Under the pieces are notes generated by a model. That model had not been told where the DNA came from. It saw nothing but the letters and a program-made list of their open reading frames with translations, and did not search any database. From positions 5,632,034 through 5,696,033 of the forward strand of contig OY365814.1 of the NCBI GenBank assembly GCA_959347315.1: 64,000 nt of DNA. Reading direction: 5' to 3'. Both the position numbers and the translations under genes were made by a program. Positions 1 through 12,955 of this stretch are shown here, piece after piece; position 1 is the stretch's first letter; each line of letters opens with the position of its first letter. The stretch is from Bimastos eiseni (taxonomy: Eukaryota; Annelida; Clitellata; Crassiclitellata; Lumbricidae).

Positions 1-3000
1 TACCTGTTCGCCTTCTTGTTGACACGTGTCGACGGATGATGCACCCTGGCCGAAACGAGATATGGAATCTGCAGCAGAACCAAGATGGCGGCTACTACCT
101 CCATTATATCGCTCGTTTCCCGGCATATAAACTGCCTTCGTGTGAGCACTGACGTCACATCCGGGCTCGTTAACCAGCTCTTTCCTATCCCGTCGGTCTT
201 TGTATCTTTTCCACCCTTCTTCCGGTATTCTTACTATCTTTGTCCCTACTTCTTCTCTTCTCTTGCCTCTCCTACTTCCACCTCTTATACATCATTTCAT
301 CTCTACTTCCCTCTAACGTTCTAGCTCCTCTTGCCTACTTCTTCCCTTCCTACCTTCTCTTTCTGGTTACCTTACTTCTTCCCTCCAACCTCTCTTCTCT
401 CCCTGCTACCCTCAATCCCCTTGTCGTTGTACAGGTGAGTAGAAGGCGATACTATTGTCACGGTGACCGTCTTTTCCGCAGAAAGAGGCAATTATCCACC
501 AATGTACGGCAAGACTCCATCGCGTCACTAATACAGCGCCCGATTTTCACAGCTGGAAAACTCAACTTCTTTGGTCTCCTTTCCTGCTCGTGACATAGGA
601 TTCAAGATTCATAGCGCCTTTTCGCCTCGCTACGCAGTCAGTTGTAATCTAACGATTTCCGCCGAACATCCGTTAATTGGAGAATTCTGTATCACGCTGA
701 ACGGAATTGAATCGAAATCCACAATTCGCTTTGTGTCATTTTCTATCAGCGCTCGACTGATATAGCAACCATAACATCGACCATTCTCGTCGCCTGCATC
801 TGGGCTACCACTGCGACCGTTGACGTTGTTTAATCTCAACTCACAGATGTCGCGACGGAGACCTGTGCGTAAAATCAGAAATCGGATAAACTGCATCTGG
901 TCCAGAAACAGTCGTTGATCCAACTCTATGTATGCAAATACGAGTATTTAAGAATATCAGGAACATGGAAACTATGATTAACTGTTGATGTCTAAATGGT
1001 CGCCGCAAATAAATTGCGGCCAACTATAGCTGCAAGTTTCAACCAGGCCCGGAAGATTAATTATTTTGAACAACATCATTGAAAGAAATTTTTTTACTTG
1101 GTTCTATGCCAACTTTAACCAAATTTGAGTCAATCGTATTTTTCACAATAGTGTAGTTAATTGCATTCGACATTTGTTAAGCGCAAGGACTCGCGAGATG
1201 AAGCATGTTTGAGAAAAGTGAATGACTCAGAGATACTGCTAAACAGAATTGTAAAGCAACCAAAAGAAAGCGGAGTTCAAAGAGAGGAACCAAAAGACGC
1301 AAAGGATCGAGACTGAGCCATTGCAGTTCTAGTAATGGGAACCAAGAGCTCAAGCTCATTATTATGGCATGATGCGCATAGATACCAAAGACAGCTGTAA
1401 TTAACGAATACCGCGCGCAAGCACCAATCTTACCACATCTAATGTGCTTGATACTTTACCCCAGAAATCAGCACACCGGTCGCCGAACCCATAGACAGGC
1501 GGGGAGGGATCCAAGATGGAGGAGGGCTTGGAGTAACGCACCTCGACTTATACGCGAGTACACAGGAGATAAGCGCTTTCGCTGATACGCACACACGTGT
1601 GCTTGTCGAGCCGTCTGCCTCCCTGCCTATGAAAACGAGGCTGGTAATTAGACGTCCAACAAGTAGAAATATTCATATGTGTGTTCATAAATATTCAATA
1701 GCATCATGAATATTCATTAGGATGCGGAGCATTGCGGTTGATGTTGGAAGTGCTGTGGCGTCAAGTCCTCTTTGGAATCTATCAACCCTTTGGCCTTTAA
1801 GTCTGTTTACTTGTGTAGATGTGCTTGCCAGTGTGCGTCTATTGATGTCTCTATCTCGCTACATGTATGTGTTTGTCGCCCTGCTGGTCTGCATGTTTAT
1901 ATAAAAATGACACTAGATGGACTGCTCGCAGCGACGCTTTCTGCGTTTCCAGGATCTGCTTTGATGAATCTTTATGTATCTCCTTGAATATCCTGCTCTC
2001 TGTGTCTGTCCATTTCACTTCATGCCTCTCCGCCTAAGTCCATAATCGGCTTTGTTGTTCCCGATATGTCTCTCCCTCTTCACGTCTTTCCATGTGCGTC
2101 CCCTATTCTGCAGCGCAGTCTTCATCTCTCCACAGATGTCGTTTGTTTGCCATCTTTGTCTCTGTCTCAGTCTCTCTCGATCTTTGTCCTCTGCTCTTCA
2201 GTTTGGCCCATCCATCTGTCTTTCAGTCTTTCAGCCTCTCTCTCTGTCTTGTCTGGCCGTCTATCGTACGCTCGTCTTAGGTCTAAGCTGCGTTCCAGTG
2301 GATGCCAAATGACAATCACTAACAGAATGAAAAGAAACCGGCTTGCCCTTTGCAAACCTTGGGCACAAGACTAAAAGGTAAAACCTTTGGCAATCTATCA
2401 TAATGCCACCGTCTGCAGGGCTGTAAGATGCTCTGTCATCATAGGAAAACCAAAAGCACAGCTTCCCGTCTGAACTTAAACCTTCCTGCCACACTTGCAA
2501 TTTATCAAAACATTTTGCCGGCTCTTATTCTCTTCATTCTCTTTCAGCAGCTGACGTGTTTATTAAAAATATACTTATCATCAATAGCAATTAAACATAC
2601 CATCATTTCGTGTAGCTGATGCTAAGCGTTGCTCCACAAATAACATAGAATTTATATCCTGAAAATCGGTTCATTGTCTGAAGATAATATATTGGAGTGT
2701 TTTTCTTTGGACTGTTTTCGATTTCAACAGCGAAGTAATTTGTTTTCCAAGGAGACGTCGTCATAACATCATTTTAAAACGACTCTGACAACATAAATGT
2801 TACACAATTCATTTCGATTTCTGTAGTCGCCCATACTTTTCAATGTACACATGCATACACACTCAACCATTATATCTTCCCGTTTAGTTTTGGTCTCCAG
2901 TCAGTTGATGCGTTGCTCAGGGTAATACAAGTTACTAATTGTAATTTAGTTGTTGAACAAACTTCTCGATTTAATCTCACCATCCTTCTGTCGGCAACGA

Positions 3001-4612
3001 ATCACACTGTGTCTTTTCTAATTCATTTGCACCTTTATCATGCTCCCACATACATCCGGAATAATTGCTCTCATAATCGAAACTGCATGTTGGTCATTGT
3101 TTCCATTAAATCTCAACTTAATGTAGAGGTGCATAGGCCTACGTGCTTACATGACTAAATAGGTAACCTATGCAAACCGTTCCTCTTAGCGGTTTTGCCA
3201 CCACCATCTTTACTTTAATCGACTTAAATTGCCATTCCTTATTTCAGGCATAACAAGCGCTTCGTTTTCCTACCTACCTAATATACCTCTATATTATTGT
3301 GATCTTAACAAAATGCAAGAGAGACGTGATTGATCTATCTGTTCTAAACTCCTAACCTTAAGGCAATTGAAAAATGTTTCGTATATATTTTCTAAGTTCT
3401 GGGAGCCTGCGCCTCGCATTTGCTAATATCAAACCTTTCTTCTCCATTCCTCTTTCCATATTTTCTTGGAATTTGAAGAGTTGCCTGATAACATGGTTTC
3501 TTCTCTTATCTGAACTCGCAATAAGTGGCACTGTATACATACATGCATATATACATACACAGGAATACATACATAATTTAATATATTAAATATAATTAAA
3601 TTAATAATTAAATAGATAGCCTTTGCATAGATATACCTTTCCTCTTATTGATTTTGCACCATCACCTATACCTTAATCGACCTTAAATTGCCATTCCTTA
3701 TATGACCTACATCAATCAGCTTGATCATTCAGAGCTAGTTTATCAGTGACTGAAAAGATTGAATATTTTTCTAAAAATGCAGAAAAAGATTCAGAACCTT
3801 TCTGAATGATTGGGGGAGTGATTTAAGCATGATATATTTGTATTTAGAAACTAGTTGTTATTGCTGCCATCCGTACAACATGAAATACCATTTAGTTGAC
3901 TCTTCATCAATGAATGATCAATTTCTTCATCTGCATCCATAATATCAACAAACGATGATCAATTAAATAGGTTGCAAAGACACTGGCAGTTGAATGGTGA
4001 GTAGCTGTTGAATGTAATACGGTTGAGAGTTTTGAAGGGCGGTTCAGTTAAGAGATGAAATTGTGTGTGGATGCGTTGAGGGACTTTTAGCCAATGAAGT
4101 GGTTTGAGAACTGCAATTATAATCATGTTGGTGTTTGGAGTTTTGTTAGATGAGCGAGCGGCAGCGTTCTGGATCGTTGTTATCTGTGTAGTCGGTTACA
4201 CAGCTGATTTTGAGGTCGACACTGCTAAACATACGGGTTATATCGCTTGGAAGAGCAGTCGTGGAGGTCAATGGAATGCATCACTTGGGTTTTAGTTTCT
4301 GGCAAAGCCGCAGGGAGGCGCAGTGGGCTCGAGACGACGTGTTGGCGCGAAGTAAACAATTGCGATTGGCCAACGTTCAGGTCTAAAAATAGCACAGTCG
4401 GCTGGTGACGTACGTCGCTCGTTGTGGATGATGTCGTTTTGAGACGGCGCGGTAGTGCGCCCTGCGGTGGCTTGTACACTCGGTTGAGCAGGGTTGTCGG
4501 TTGGTTAGCACGGCGTTGTGTCAGTTTGGGCTGAAGTATGTCGAGTTCGAATTCAGGTTAGAGGTTGGGTCCAGACGAAGGAGACAATGAGTTCATGATG
4601 TGTCGGGTAAGG
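1..4612. other. No gene recognised; AT-rich non-coding sequence
   Basis: Open frames here are short and overlap pyrimidine-rich stretches (about 190-430 and 2050-2270, CTCT/TGTC-rich). AAGATGGCGGC at 83-93 fits the YY1 consensus. A segment at about 3155-3245 recurs, diverged, at about 3609-3706 (shared TTAATCGAC, TTAAATTGCCATTCCTTAT), so it is a local direct repeat. A divergent exon in this stretch cannot be excluded. Confidence 0.5.
3155..3245 (+). repeat. Diverged direct repeat, copy 1 (copy 2 at 3609-3706)
   Basis: Both copies share AAATAG-TA-CCT-TGCA, then TTCCTCTTA, TTTTGC-ACCA, CTTTAATCGAC or CCTTAATCGAC, and TTAAATTGCCATTCCTTAT. They lie about 450 bp apart in the same orientation. Confidence 0.6.
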
Positions 4613-7600
4613 ATGAATGGATGGAAGGATGGATAAACAGACGGTTGGATGGATGGATGGAATGACGGACGGACGGATGTATGGGTGGGTGGATGGGTGG
4701 ATGGATGGTGGGGTGGGTGGATGGATGGATGGTTGGGCGGACCGATGGATGGATGGATGGGTGGATGGATGGGTGGATGGTTGGGTGGATGGTTGGGTGG
4801 ATGGATAGATGGATGGTTGGGTGGACGGATGGATGGATGGATAAATGGTTGGATGGATGGACGGATAGATGGATGGTTGGTTGGGTGGATGGATAGATTG
4901 TTGGTTGGTTGGTTGGCTATATGGATGGATGGGCGGGCGGATGGATGGATGGATGGTTGAGTGAATGGATGGAAGGGCGATTGGATGGATGGGTGGATGG
5001 ATGGATGGATGGATAGATGGATGGTTCGTTGGGTGGATGTATGGATCGAGGGAAGGATGGCTGGCTGGCCGGATGGATGGATGACTGAATGGATGGGTGA
5101 ATGGATGGATGGATGGGTGAATGGATGAATAGATGGATGGATAGATACATCGTTGGGTGGAAGGATGGTTGGTTAGGTAGATGGATGGATAGATGGATGG
5201 TTGGGTGAATGGGTGGATGGATGGGTGATGGGATGGATGGGTGCATGGATGAATGGATGAATAGATGGATGGTTGGGCGAATGGATGAATGGGTGATAGG
5301 AAGGATAGGTGGGTGGATGGATGGATGGATGGATGGATAGATGGTTGGGTGAATGGATGGCTGGGTGGATGGGAGCATGGATAGATGGATGGTTGGGTGA
5401 ATGGATGAATGCGTGAATAGATAGATGTTTGGGTGAATGGATGGATGGATGGATGGATGGATAGATGGACGGTTCGTTGGGGGGATGGATGGATGGCTGC
5501 GTGGAGGGATGGATGGATAGATGTTTGGTTGGATGGATGGCTGGATGGTTGATTGAGTGGTTGGATGGACGGATGGGTGATTGGATGGATTGATGGATAG
5601 ATAGATAGATGGATGGATGGATGGATGGATGGTGGATGGATGGATGGATGGATGGATGGACGGACGGACGGACGGACGGACGGACGGACGGACGGACGGA
5701 CGGACGGACGGACGGACGGACGGACGGACGGACGGACGGACGGACGGACGGACGGACGGACGGACGGACGGACGGACGGACGGATGGATGGATGGGCGAT
5801 TTAATGGATAGATGGATGGACGTTTCGTTGGGTGCATGTATGGATAGATTGAAGAATGGCTGGATGGATTGGTGATTGGATGAATGCGTGAATAGATGGA
5901 TGTTTGGGTGAATGGATAGATGCATGGATGGATAGATGGACGGTTCGTTGGAGGGATGGATGGATGGTTGCGTGAACGGATGGATGGATAGATGTTTGGT
6001 TGATGGCCGGCTGGATGGATGATTGAGTGGTTGGATGGACGGATGGGTGATTGGATGGATTGATGGATAGATAGATGGATGGTTGGGTGAATGGATGGAT
6101 GGATGAATGGGTGAATGGATGGATGGGTGGATGGCTGAATGGATAGATGGATGGTTCGTTGGGTGGATGTATGGATGGATGGATGGATGGATGAATGGGC
6201 GGTTTTTTGGATGGATGGATAGATGGATGGTTCGTTGGGTGGATGGATGGTTGGGTGGACGGATGGATATATATAGTATATATTGATGGATGGAAGAATG
6301 GTTGGATTAATGGATGGATGGATGGATGTTTGGATGGATGGATGGATGGATGGGTGACTGGATGGATGGATGGGTAGATGGATGTTTAGCTGGGTGGATG
6401 GATGGTTAGGTGGACGGATGGATCGATGTTTGGTTGGATGGATGGATGGCATAATGGTTGATTGAGTGGATGGATGGACGGATGGGTGATTGGATGGATG
6501 AATTAATGGATGAATGGATAGATGGATGAATTAATGGATGGATGGATAGATAGATGGATGGTTGGGTGAATGGATGGATGGATGGATGGATGGGTGAATG
6601 GATGGATGGGTGGTTGGCTGATTAGATAGATGGATGGTTCGTTGGGTGGATGTATGGATGGATGGAAGGATGCGTGAATAGATGGATGTTTGGGTGAATG
6701 GATGGATGAATGGATAGATGGATGGTTCGTTGGAGGGATGGATGGATGGATGGTTGCGTGAACGGATGAATGGATATATGTTTGGTTGGATGGATGGCTG
6801 GATGGTTGATTGAGTGGTTGGATGGACGGATGGGTGATTGGATGGATTGATGGATAGATAGATGGATGGCTGGGTGAATTGATAGATGGATGGGTGAATG
6901 GATTGATGGGTAGATGGCTGAATGGATAGATGGATGGTTCGTTGGGTGGATGTATGGATGGATGGATGGATGGATGGGAGGTTTTATGGGTGGATGGATA
7001 GATGGATGGTTCGTTTGGTTTATATATGGATGGATGGAAGAATGGTTGGATTAATGGATGGATGGATGGATGATTGGATGGATGGATGGGTGACTGGATG
7101 GATGGATGGGTAGATGGATGATTAGCTGGGTGGATGGATGGTTTTGTGGACGGGTGGATAGGTGTTTGGTTGGATGGCTGGATGGCTGGATGGATAGTTT
7201 ATTGGATGAATGGATGGATGGATTGATGGATGGATGGATGGATGATTGGGTGATTGGATGGATGGATTGATGGGTTGATGGATGGGTGAATGGATTGATA
7301 GATGGATGGTTCGTTGGGTGAATGGATGGTTGGGTGGATGGATGGATGGATAGATATTTTTATTGGATGGCTTGATGGTTGATTGGGTGGATGGATGTAT
7401 TGATGGATAGATGGATGGATGAGTGATTTGCCTGGATGGGTAGATTGATGGATGGATGGATAGATGGATGGATGGATGGTTGGTTGTGTAGGTAGATGGA
7501 TGGATTGGTGAATGGATAAATGGATGGGTGGAGGGATGGATGGTTGAATGAATTAATAGATGGATAGATGGATAGATGGAAGAATGCATAGATGGATGGT

Positions 7601-7857
7601 TGGGTGAATGGATGGATGGATGGGTGATTGGATGGATGAGTTAATGGATGGATGAATAGATGGATAGTTGGGGAATGAATGAATGGATGGATGGTTGTTT
7701 GGGTGGATGGATTGATGGATGGATGGTTGGGTGGACTGATGGATGGATGGATAGTTGGTTGGTTTAATGGATGAATGGCTGGATGGATGGTTGGGTGGAT
7801 GGATGGATGGACGGACGGACGGACGGACGGATGGATGGATGGTTGGGTGAATGGATG
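4613..7857. repeat. 3.2-kb GGAT/GGAC tetranucleotide satellite
   Basis: Almost uninterrupted 4-bp periodic (TGGA)n with variants GGTT, GGGT, GAAT, AGAT and GGAC. All long frames across it (Ser-Ile-His-Pro on one strand, Asp-Gly-Trp-Met on the other) are translations of the repeat. Longer phrases such as GGTTCGTTGGGTGGATG recur, so some amplification involved units of hundreds of bases. Confidence 0.97.
5658..5783. repeat. Pure (GGAC)n block inside the GGAT satellite
   Basis: About 31 uninterrupted GGAC units; a second, shorter GGAC block is at about 7809-7830. Its homogeneity against degenerate GGAT flanks suggests recent expansion. Confidence 0.95.
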
Positions 7858-8729
7858 AAAACACTAGGGTTCCGTGAGGTGAAGACAAGGGTTCCGCTTT
7901 AAGCTTTCAGTGTGAAAACTGCGCTTAAACCAATTTAAAATCAATTATATGAATTTCTCATATGAGACTGTTTGCTCATATCTGTGAGCATTTCATTCAA
8001 CATGAAATAGAATTCAAATGTCATAGTCATCGATATTTGTGTTGTTATTAATCTAATCAAGGCCGAAACCTATCATGGTCGTTTTTACCTATACAACAGA
8101 ATATGCTTAGTTTTGGACCATCACAAAATTCAAGATGAAAAGGGTTCCACGGCCAAAGAGGACTGGGAAACGCTGGTATAGCGAATGGCCGTGTTGACTG
8201 ATTTCTTAATTGATTGTTGACCATTGAATTGAATAGAATAAACTGGTGTATAGTACAGTAGAATAAAGTAGAATATCACAGGATAGAATAGAACTGATTT
8301 GTACTTATAATAGTGGGATAAACTGATATTCAGTCAAATAACATGGATTGAATCGATGATAAAAGTAAACATCACAAATCCAGACAATTAATAGTAAACA
8401 AATTTCCGACATAAAAGAGAAACAAGATGACCAATAGCTTTCTATTATGTGCTTCTTCTTCTCCAGCCGTTCACATTGTGCTCCTTCATAACGTATTCAC
8501 TCTATAAACTAAGCGATACAACAACATCTGCACAATTGTTGTTTTTCTTTTCTTTTTTGCACCACTATTTATTTATACGCTACTTCAACAATAACCACCA
8601 AGGTACTACTAGTAGTACCATTATCAATAACTCAAATCTTCAACTCAGTGTTTTTACTTATAATAGTCTGAGTTATGCTTTCAACCTAAGACGAAAATAA
8701 TAATAATAATAATAAATTGATGATAATAC

Positions 8730-8773
<44 letters not shown>

Positions 8774-8991
8774 TGATAATAATAACAATAATAATAACAG
8801 TTGAAGGAAGGGACGGGGAAGTAGTAGGTGGAGTAGGGGAAGCAGTAACAGCAGTAGTAGCAATTATACAAAATAATAGCGACGACAACAATTAACATGT
8901 GATTGTAAATTGTGAGGGCGCTTGCAATCGCGAGTCATGTATGCATGTGTGAATCTTATAATGCTCGTATGCATTTACACTTGTGCGTGTG
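7858..8991. other. No gene; AT-rich, with an AAT trinucleotide array at about 8696-8800
   Basis: No conserved frame. GAATAGAATA-type words occur at 8225-8300 and a (TAA/AAT)n run at about 8696-8800; the Ile/Tyr/Leu runs in frames here come from that run. Confidence 0.6.
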
Positions 8992-9288
8992 CTTAACATG
9001 ATCCTGCCTTAAGACGAGCGTATGCTTAACATGTTCCTGCCTTAAGACGAGCGTATGCTTAACATGATCCTGCCTTAAAACGTGCGTATGCTTAACATAT
9101 TCCTGCCTTAAGACGAGCGTATGCTTAACATGTTCCTGCCTTAAGACGAGCGTATGCTTAACATGATCCTGCCTTAAAACGTGCGTATGCTTAACATATT
9201 CCTGCCTTAATACGAGCGTATGCTTAACATGTTCCTGCCTTAAGACGAGCGTATGCTTAACATGTTCCTGCCTTAAAACGTGCGCGCG
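8992..9288. repeat. Nine tandem copies of a 33-bp unit with a 3-unit (99-bp) higher-order period
   Basis: Unit begins CTTAACATG and contains CCTGCCTTAAGACGAGCGTATG. Units 2, 5 and 8 share CATGTTCC...AAGACGAG, units 3 and 6 share CATGATCC...AAAACGTG, and units 4 and 7 share CATATTCC, showing that blocks of three units were duplicated. The minus strand stays open across it (33 is divisible by 3) but has no Met in frame. Confidence 0.95.
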
Positions 9289-10187
9289 CGTACATGTTCG
9301 TGCGCGTAGCGTCGATATAAGCCATCGGAATCTAGGCTAAAGCTTGAATCGATGATGATATTTGAGACCTCGAGAGATCTTGTGAGGTTCCCATGAGATT
9401 GGAGCGACAAACGATGATGATGAATCTGGGCCATGGGAGATAGTCATCTGCTGTGCTGCACAGGAATAAGCTGCTACAATATTATCTTCCTGTTTGATGA
9501 GGTGGGCAATTCAGCTGAAATTTCTATTCAAGATAGAACTGTCTGGAAAGCAATAGAACTATGTTCATTAGAATATAACAGAGCTGAACAGAATTGATTA
9601 GAACAGACAAATTAGAATATAATTTATGGAGCATTATCGAATAGAATCTAGCAGACTAGAATAGAAAATAGTAGATCGTAGCAGACTAGAACATAATAGA
9701 ATGAAATAGATTAGAATGAAGCATGGCATAAATGATTTAAAGAAAATTAAGAGCATACAGCTGAATGGCATAAAATAGGTTCGCATGGAATATTTATAGC
9801 AACATCTTCCCACATAAAGTCGAGACATGGATATCAATTGAAATCTCCTTCCTCTTTAAATAACTATTCTGTCAATTCTTCATTATAGAGATCATAATGA
9901 ACAGCACTATCGAAATACACACATGATATTACTTTATTAACGTGCTGCAAAAGTTAAAAAATCACATAAGCTTCCTACAATGTCCTACATGTTGGTCACA
10001 TCTATTTGTGTATTTGTAACACGTATTTGCTATTAATAAGAATAGCATTATTAAGAGTTTCAATGGCAAGGGTAATAGAATATCTAATTGCCTTTCGTGG
10101 TGCATGTTGCGATAAAGTTAGTTTGGGTATACGTGTCTAAGAACAATATGGCATTGTGTGTTATATTTTCATTATGGTAGTGTAGAG
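9289..10187. other. No gene; degenerate GAATAGA/GAACAGA array at about 9520-9730
   Basis: The stretch 9520-9730 is rich in AGAATAGAA, AGAACAGA and TAGCAGACTAGAA with roughly 5-bp spacing. The rest shows nothing recognisable. Confidence 0.5.
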
Positions 10188-11051
10188 TGGTGGTTCTCAA
10201 CCTTTTTATGGCATTAAGGCACATTTGAGATCTTAAGAAAATCAGACGACGCACGATTGAACTAAAACTAATTTGCTATGTTTGACTATGAGCATAATTA
10301 TGGTTGCTGTATTTAAATCTTGCTTTCAAGCAATTTCCATCTGAAAGAGAAGGTTTAATTTTAAATTTGACATGAGTATCAAAATAAATTAGAGAAGAGC
10401 AGAAAAAAATTTATATGTTAATAGTTTAACTTCAACAGATTGAAATGCAGAGTTTACAGATTTTGCAGTTACACTGTTTAATATAAACTGATTGTAAACT
10501 GTGCGAGTATTAGGGGTTAAGAAGAATTCTGTAATTTGCAAGACCTGTTTGAATGTCAATCAATGTCAATGTGATATTTGAGTGAGTTTATTTTATTAAA
10601 ACTAAATTACATTATCGATAAAAATATTGATTTACCAATTAATTTAATTCATTATAAAGCGCATGATTGCTATAAGGGCAGACGGCAAACGTAGGCATTA
10701 TAGCGTATAGCGCGGCAGCTATAGCCAAACCCGACCAACGGCGGATATTTCACACACGATAGATTGGGAGGCCTGTGACGTACTTGAAAGAGTCTAGCAA
10801 TAAGTAAATAGTATAACGTATTAATAATAAGTTGAACAAAATAATTTATAATTTTACATAAATGTTTGATAATTTTATTAATAAATAATGCCATGCTATA
10901 CGTTGACAATGAGTCTTGAAATAAAAAATTTCGGGTAGCCGAAAACCGATTTCATTACCCGGGTAGTCAGCCTCGGGCGAATGCCCGGTTACCCGGGTAC
11001 CCGTTGACAGCCTTACTTACGGCATACTGGTGTACCGTTGAGAACCACATG
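10188..11051. mobile_element. hAT-like non-autonomous DNA transposon (864 bp)
   Basis: Left end TGGTGGTTCTCAAC and right end (reverse complement) CATGTGGTTCTCAAC form terminal inverted repeats of the GTGGTTCTCAA type common in hAT elements. They are flanked by GTGTAGAG (10180-10187) and GTGTAGAA (11052-11059), a 7/8 match to an 8-bp target duplication. No transposase frame is left. A CCCGGGTA-rich segment at about 10930-11010 may be a further nested repeat. Confidence 0.75.
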
Positions 11052-11324
11052 GTGTAGAAGTTCGCGTGCTAGTCTGTCAATAGATACATGTATGTCGAGG
11101 CTTCAAATACCCGACAGGACAGAAACCTGTGTTGAGATATCTGTTCCCCTGTGCAGCTATGATGAGTAGGCCTACACTGACTGCACACTGTCGGTGAAAG
11201 GTGAAGATTGGCCAGCCGCCGTCTCCATATGCCGCGGCATAAAATGAAGTCGCTAACAATTCATGCCAATCTGTCTCTCAGGCATTAACGTTTGATTGCT
11301 CTTCTCCTTGTGTTATACCTGTAC

Positions 11325-11461
11325 ATTGGGTTATTATTAAGTCAGTTTGCAGTGGCTTCAGAGCTGGATCTGCGTTCAAGCCCCACGGCCCAAAGAATGC
11401 AGATCCAACTTCGAAACAACTGCAATTTAACCTGGAACGCTGAGGCCTAATAATCCAATTT
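11325..11461. repeat. Imperfect long inverted repeat (hairpin)
   Basis: TTGCAGTGGCTTC...GGATCTGCGTTC on the left pairs with GAATGCAGATCC...GAAACAACTGCAA on the right around the centre AAGCCCCACGGCCC; the outer arms (TTATTATTAAG / CCTAATAATCCAA) also pair after a gap. It could be a MITE remnant or an expressed hairpin. Confidence 0.55.
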
Positions 11462-11665
11462 TCTAGGCTTCCTTGTATAAGCTGTGGGCATTGCTTGCTA
11501 AATTATAACAATCCTGTGAGTGTTAAAAGACGAACGTAATGTTCATAATGATTTTAATAACGGTTTGCATCATTCAAAGATAGCAAAGATTAGGTTCTTT
11601 TGAAGCGCCCAATTATGACATTCATAATTACAACTAAGGTAGGCTGCAGTATGGTTTGTGTTATG

Positions 11666-11750
11666 CAACCTGCCTGCCTGCCTGCCTGCCTCTATGTCTG
11701 TCTGCCTGCCTCTATGTCTGTCTGCCTGCCTCTATGCCTGCCTATTTACC
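11666..11750 (+). repeat. CTGC/CTGT tetranucleotide microsatellite
   Basis: Runs of CCTG and TCTG with three copies of the phrase GCCTGCCTCTATG. Confidence 0.9.
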
Positions 11751-12059
11751 GATATACATGTACACCAATGAAATTGTACGGCTACTCAGTCTCTCGTTAT
11801 CGACCATTCGTATTTACAGATACCATGTATTTTAATTAATCGAAAGTCGATTTATATTTAGAAACGAAATTACATATTCATGGTCGATGTGGGGCGACTC
11901 TAGCGAAAAATTAGAGGGCGCCATCTGAGGGCAACAATATTCGTCATCTCTTGCGCTTTCTTGCTTCCGGCGCAATGGCCTCTACGACCGTGGCACGGAT
12001 ATCGCATCATTTTCCGCATGAAGACTTCTCCTAAAACCAATACTACTGGCCTAGATACC

Positions 12060-12480
12060 ACAATGGACTAAACATATATATGTATATATAAATTATATAT
12101 ATGCACATATCGATTGATGCTTTGGCGTTCATATATATATATATATATATTGATACAGAATATATACAATTTCATATATATTACATTTGAGGGGTGCGCG
12201 CGAGTCTAGTGGCTAGAGTGCAGGATGGTTGAACGAGAGGTCAGAGGTTTAATTCTCGTTCAGTCAGATATCTGAGTCAAGATTTCTATTCCGCAGTCAT
12301 GGTTTATATATACATGTATATTATCCATACATATTATATAGAGAGTATATATTATACAGAAAGGCCCATATACATACTCACATGCAAATGCATACATTAT
12401 GCATATATATATTTATTATACATAATATATACAATTATATCGACTTTTTATATGCATTATGTATATTTTGTTTAGTGGGT
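12060..12480. repeat. TA/ATAT-rich microsatellites around the SINE head
   Basis: ATATATAT runs at 12072-12180 and 12300-12480. Confidence 0.8.
12190..12270 (+). mobile_element. Possible tRNA-derived SINE head
   Basis: TCTAGTGGCTAGAGTG resembles a tRNA A box and GAGGTTTAATTCTCG, about 35 bp on, a B box (GGTTCRANYCC). The tRNA cloverleaf is degenerate, so this is a SINE head rather than a functional tRNA. Confidence 0.4.
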
Positions 12481-12923
12481 CGTGCGTGTGAACCAATTAT
12501 TTTTTAGCCAAGATTTCACTGCGTATTCTATAAGTCGCCATCTGTTTTGCCTTTCAATGAAGACCTATGCCTCAATGCCTTGCTAATATTGGATGTCAAA
12601 CTGTGCTTTCTTCGTAGACATCTCTGGAATTTATTAAAGGAAGAATATGTAAAAATTAAAAAAATACAGCTGTATGTGTATATACATACCAGCCACCAGA
12701 GGGATAACGAAGAGCTCGACGACCAGTTATTATAATGTTTCTATGGCGCGAACGAAACTTCAAGAAAAAACTCGTGACGATCTTGAGATGCAGCAGTCGA
12801 GAAAGATGTTTCCAGATGGTCGGTCAATTCAAATATTTCTGTAAGCCATGATGGGGTCTGCCATCTGGCAGGCATATATTACAAAAAGAATATCTTCATC
12901 AGCATCAGACCCGGAGCCACAGT

Positions 12924-12955
12924 GAGGCAAGACGAGGTATGCCTCGTCTTGCCTC
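12924..12955. repeat. Perfect 14-bp palindromic hairpin
   Basis: GAGGCAAGACGAGG, loop TATG, then its exact reverse complement CCTCGTCTTGCCTC. Confidence 0.9.

Noticed and set aside
4917..7888. Open frames up to 511 codons rich in Ser-Ile-His-Pro on the minus strand, and Asp-Gly-Trp-Met frames on the plus strand
   Set aside because: Direct translations of the GGAT/GGAC tetranucleotide repeat in every phase; no non-repeat sequence, signal peptide or splice context.
8992..9288. CRISPR-like array of direct repeats
   Set aside because: Units abut without unique spacers and the DNA is from an animal; it is a plain tandem repeat.
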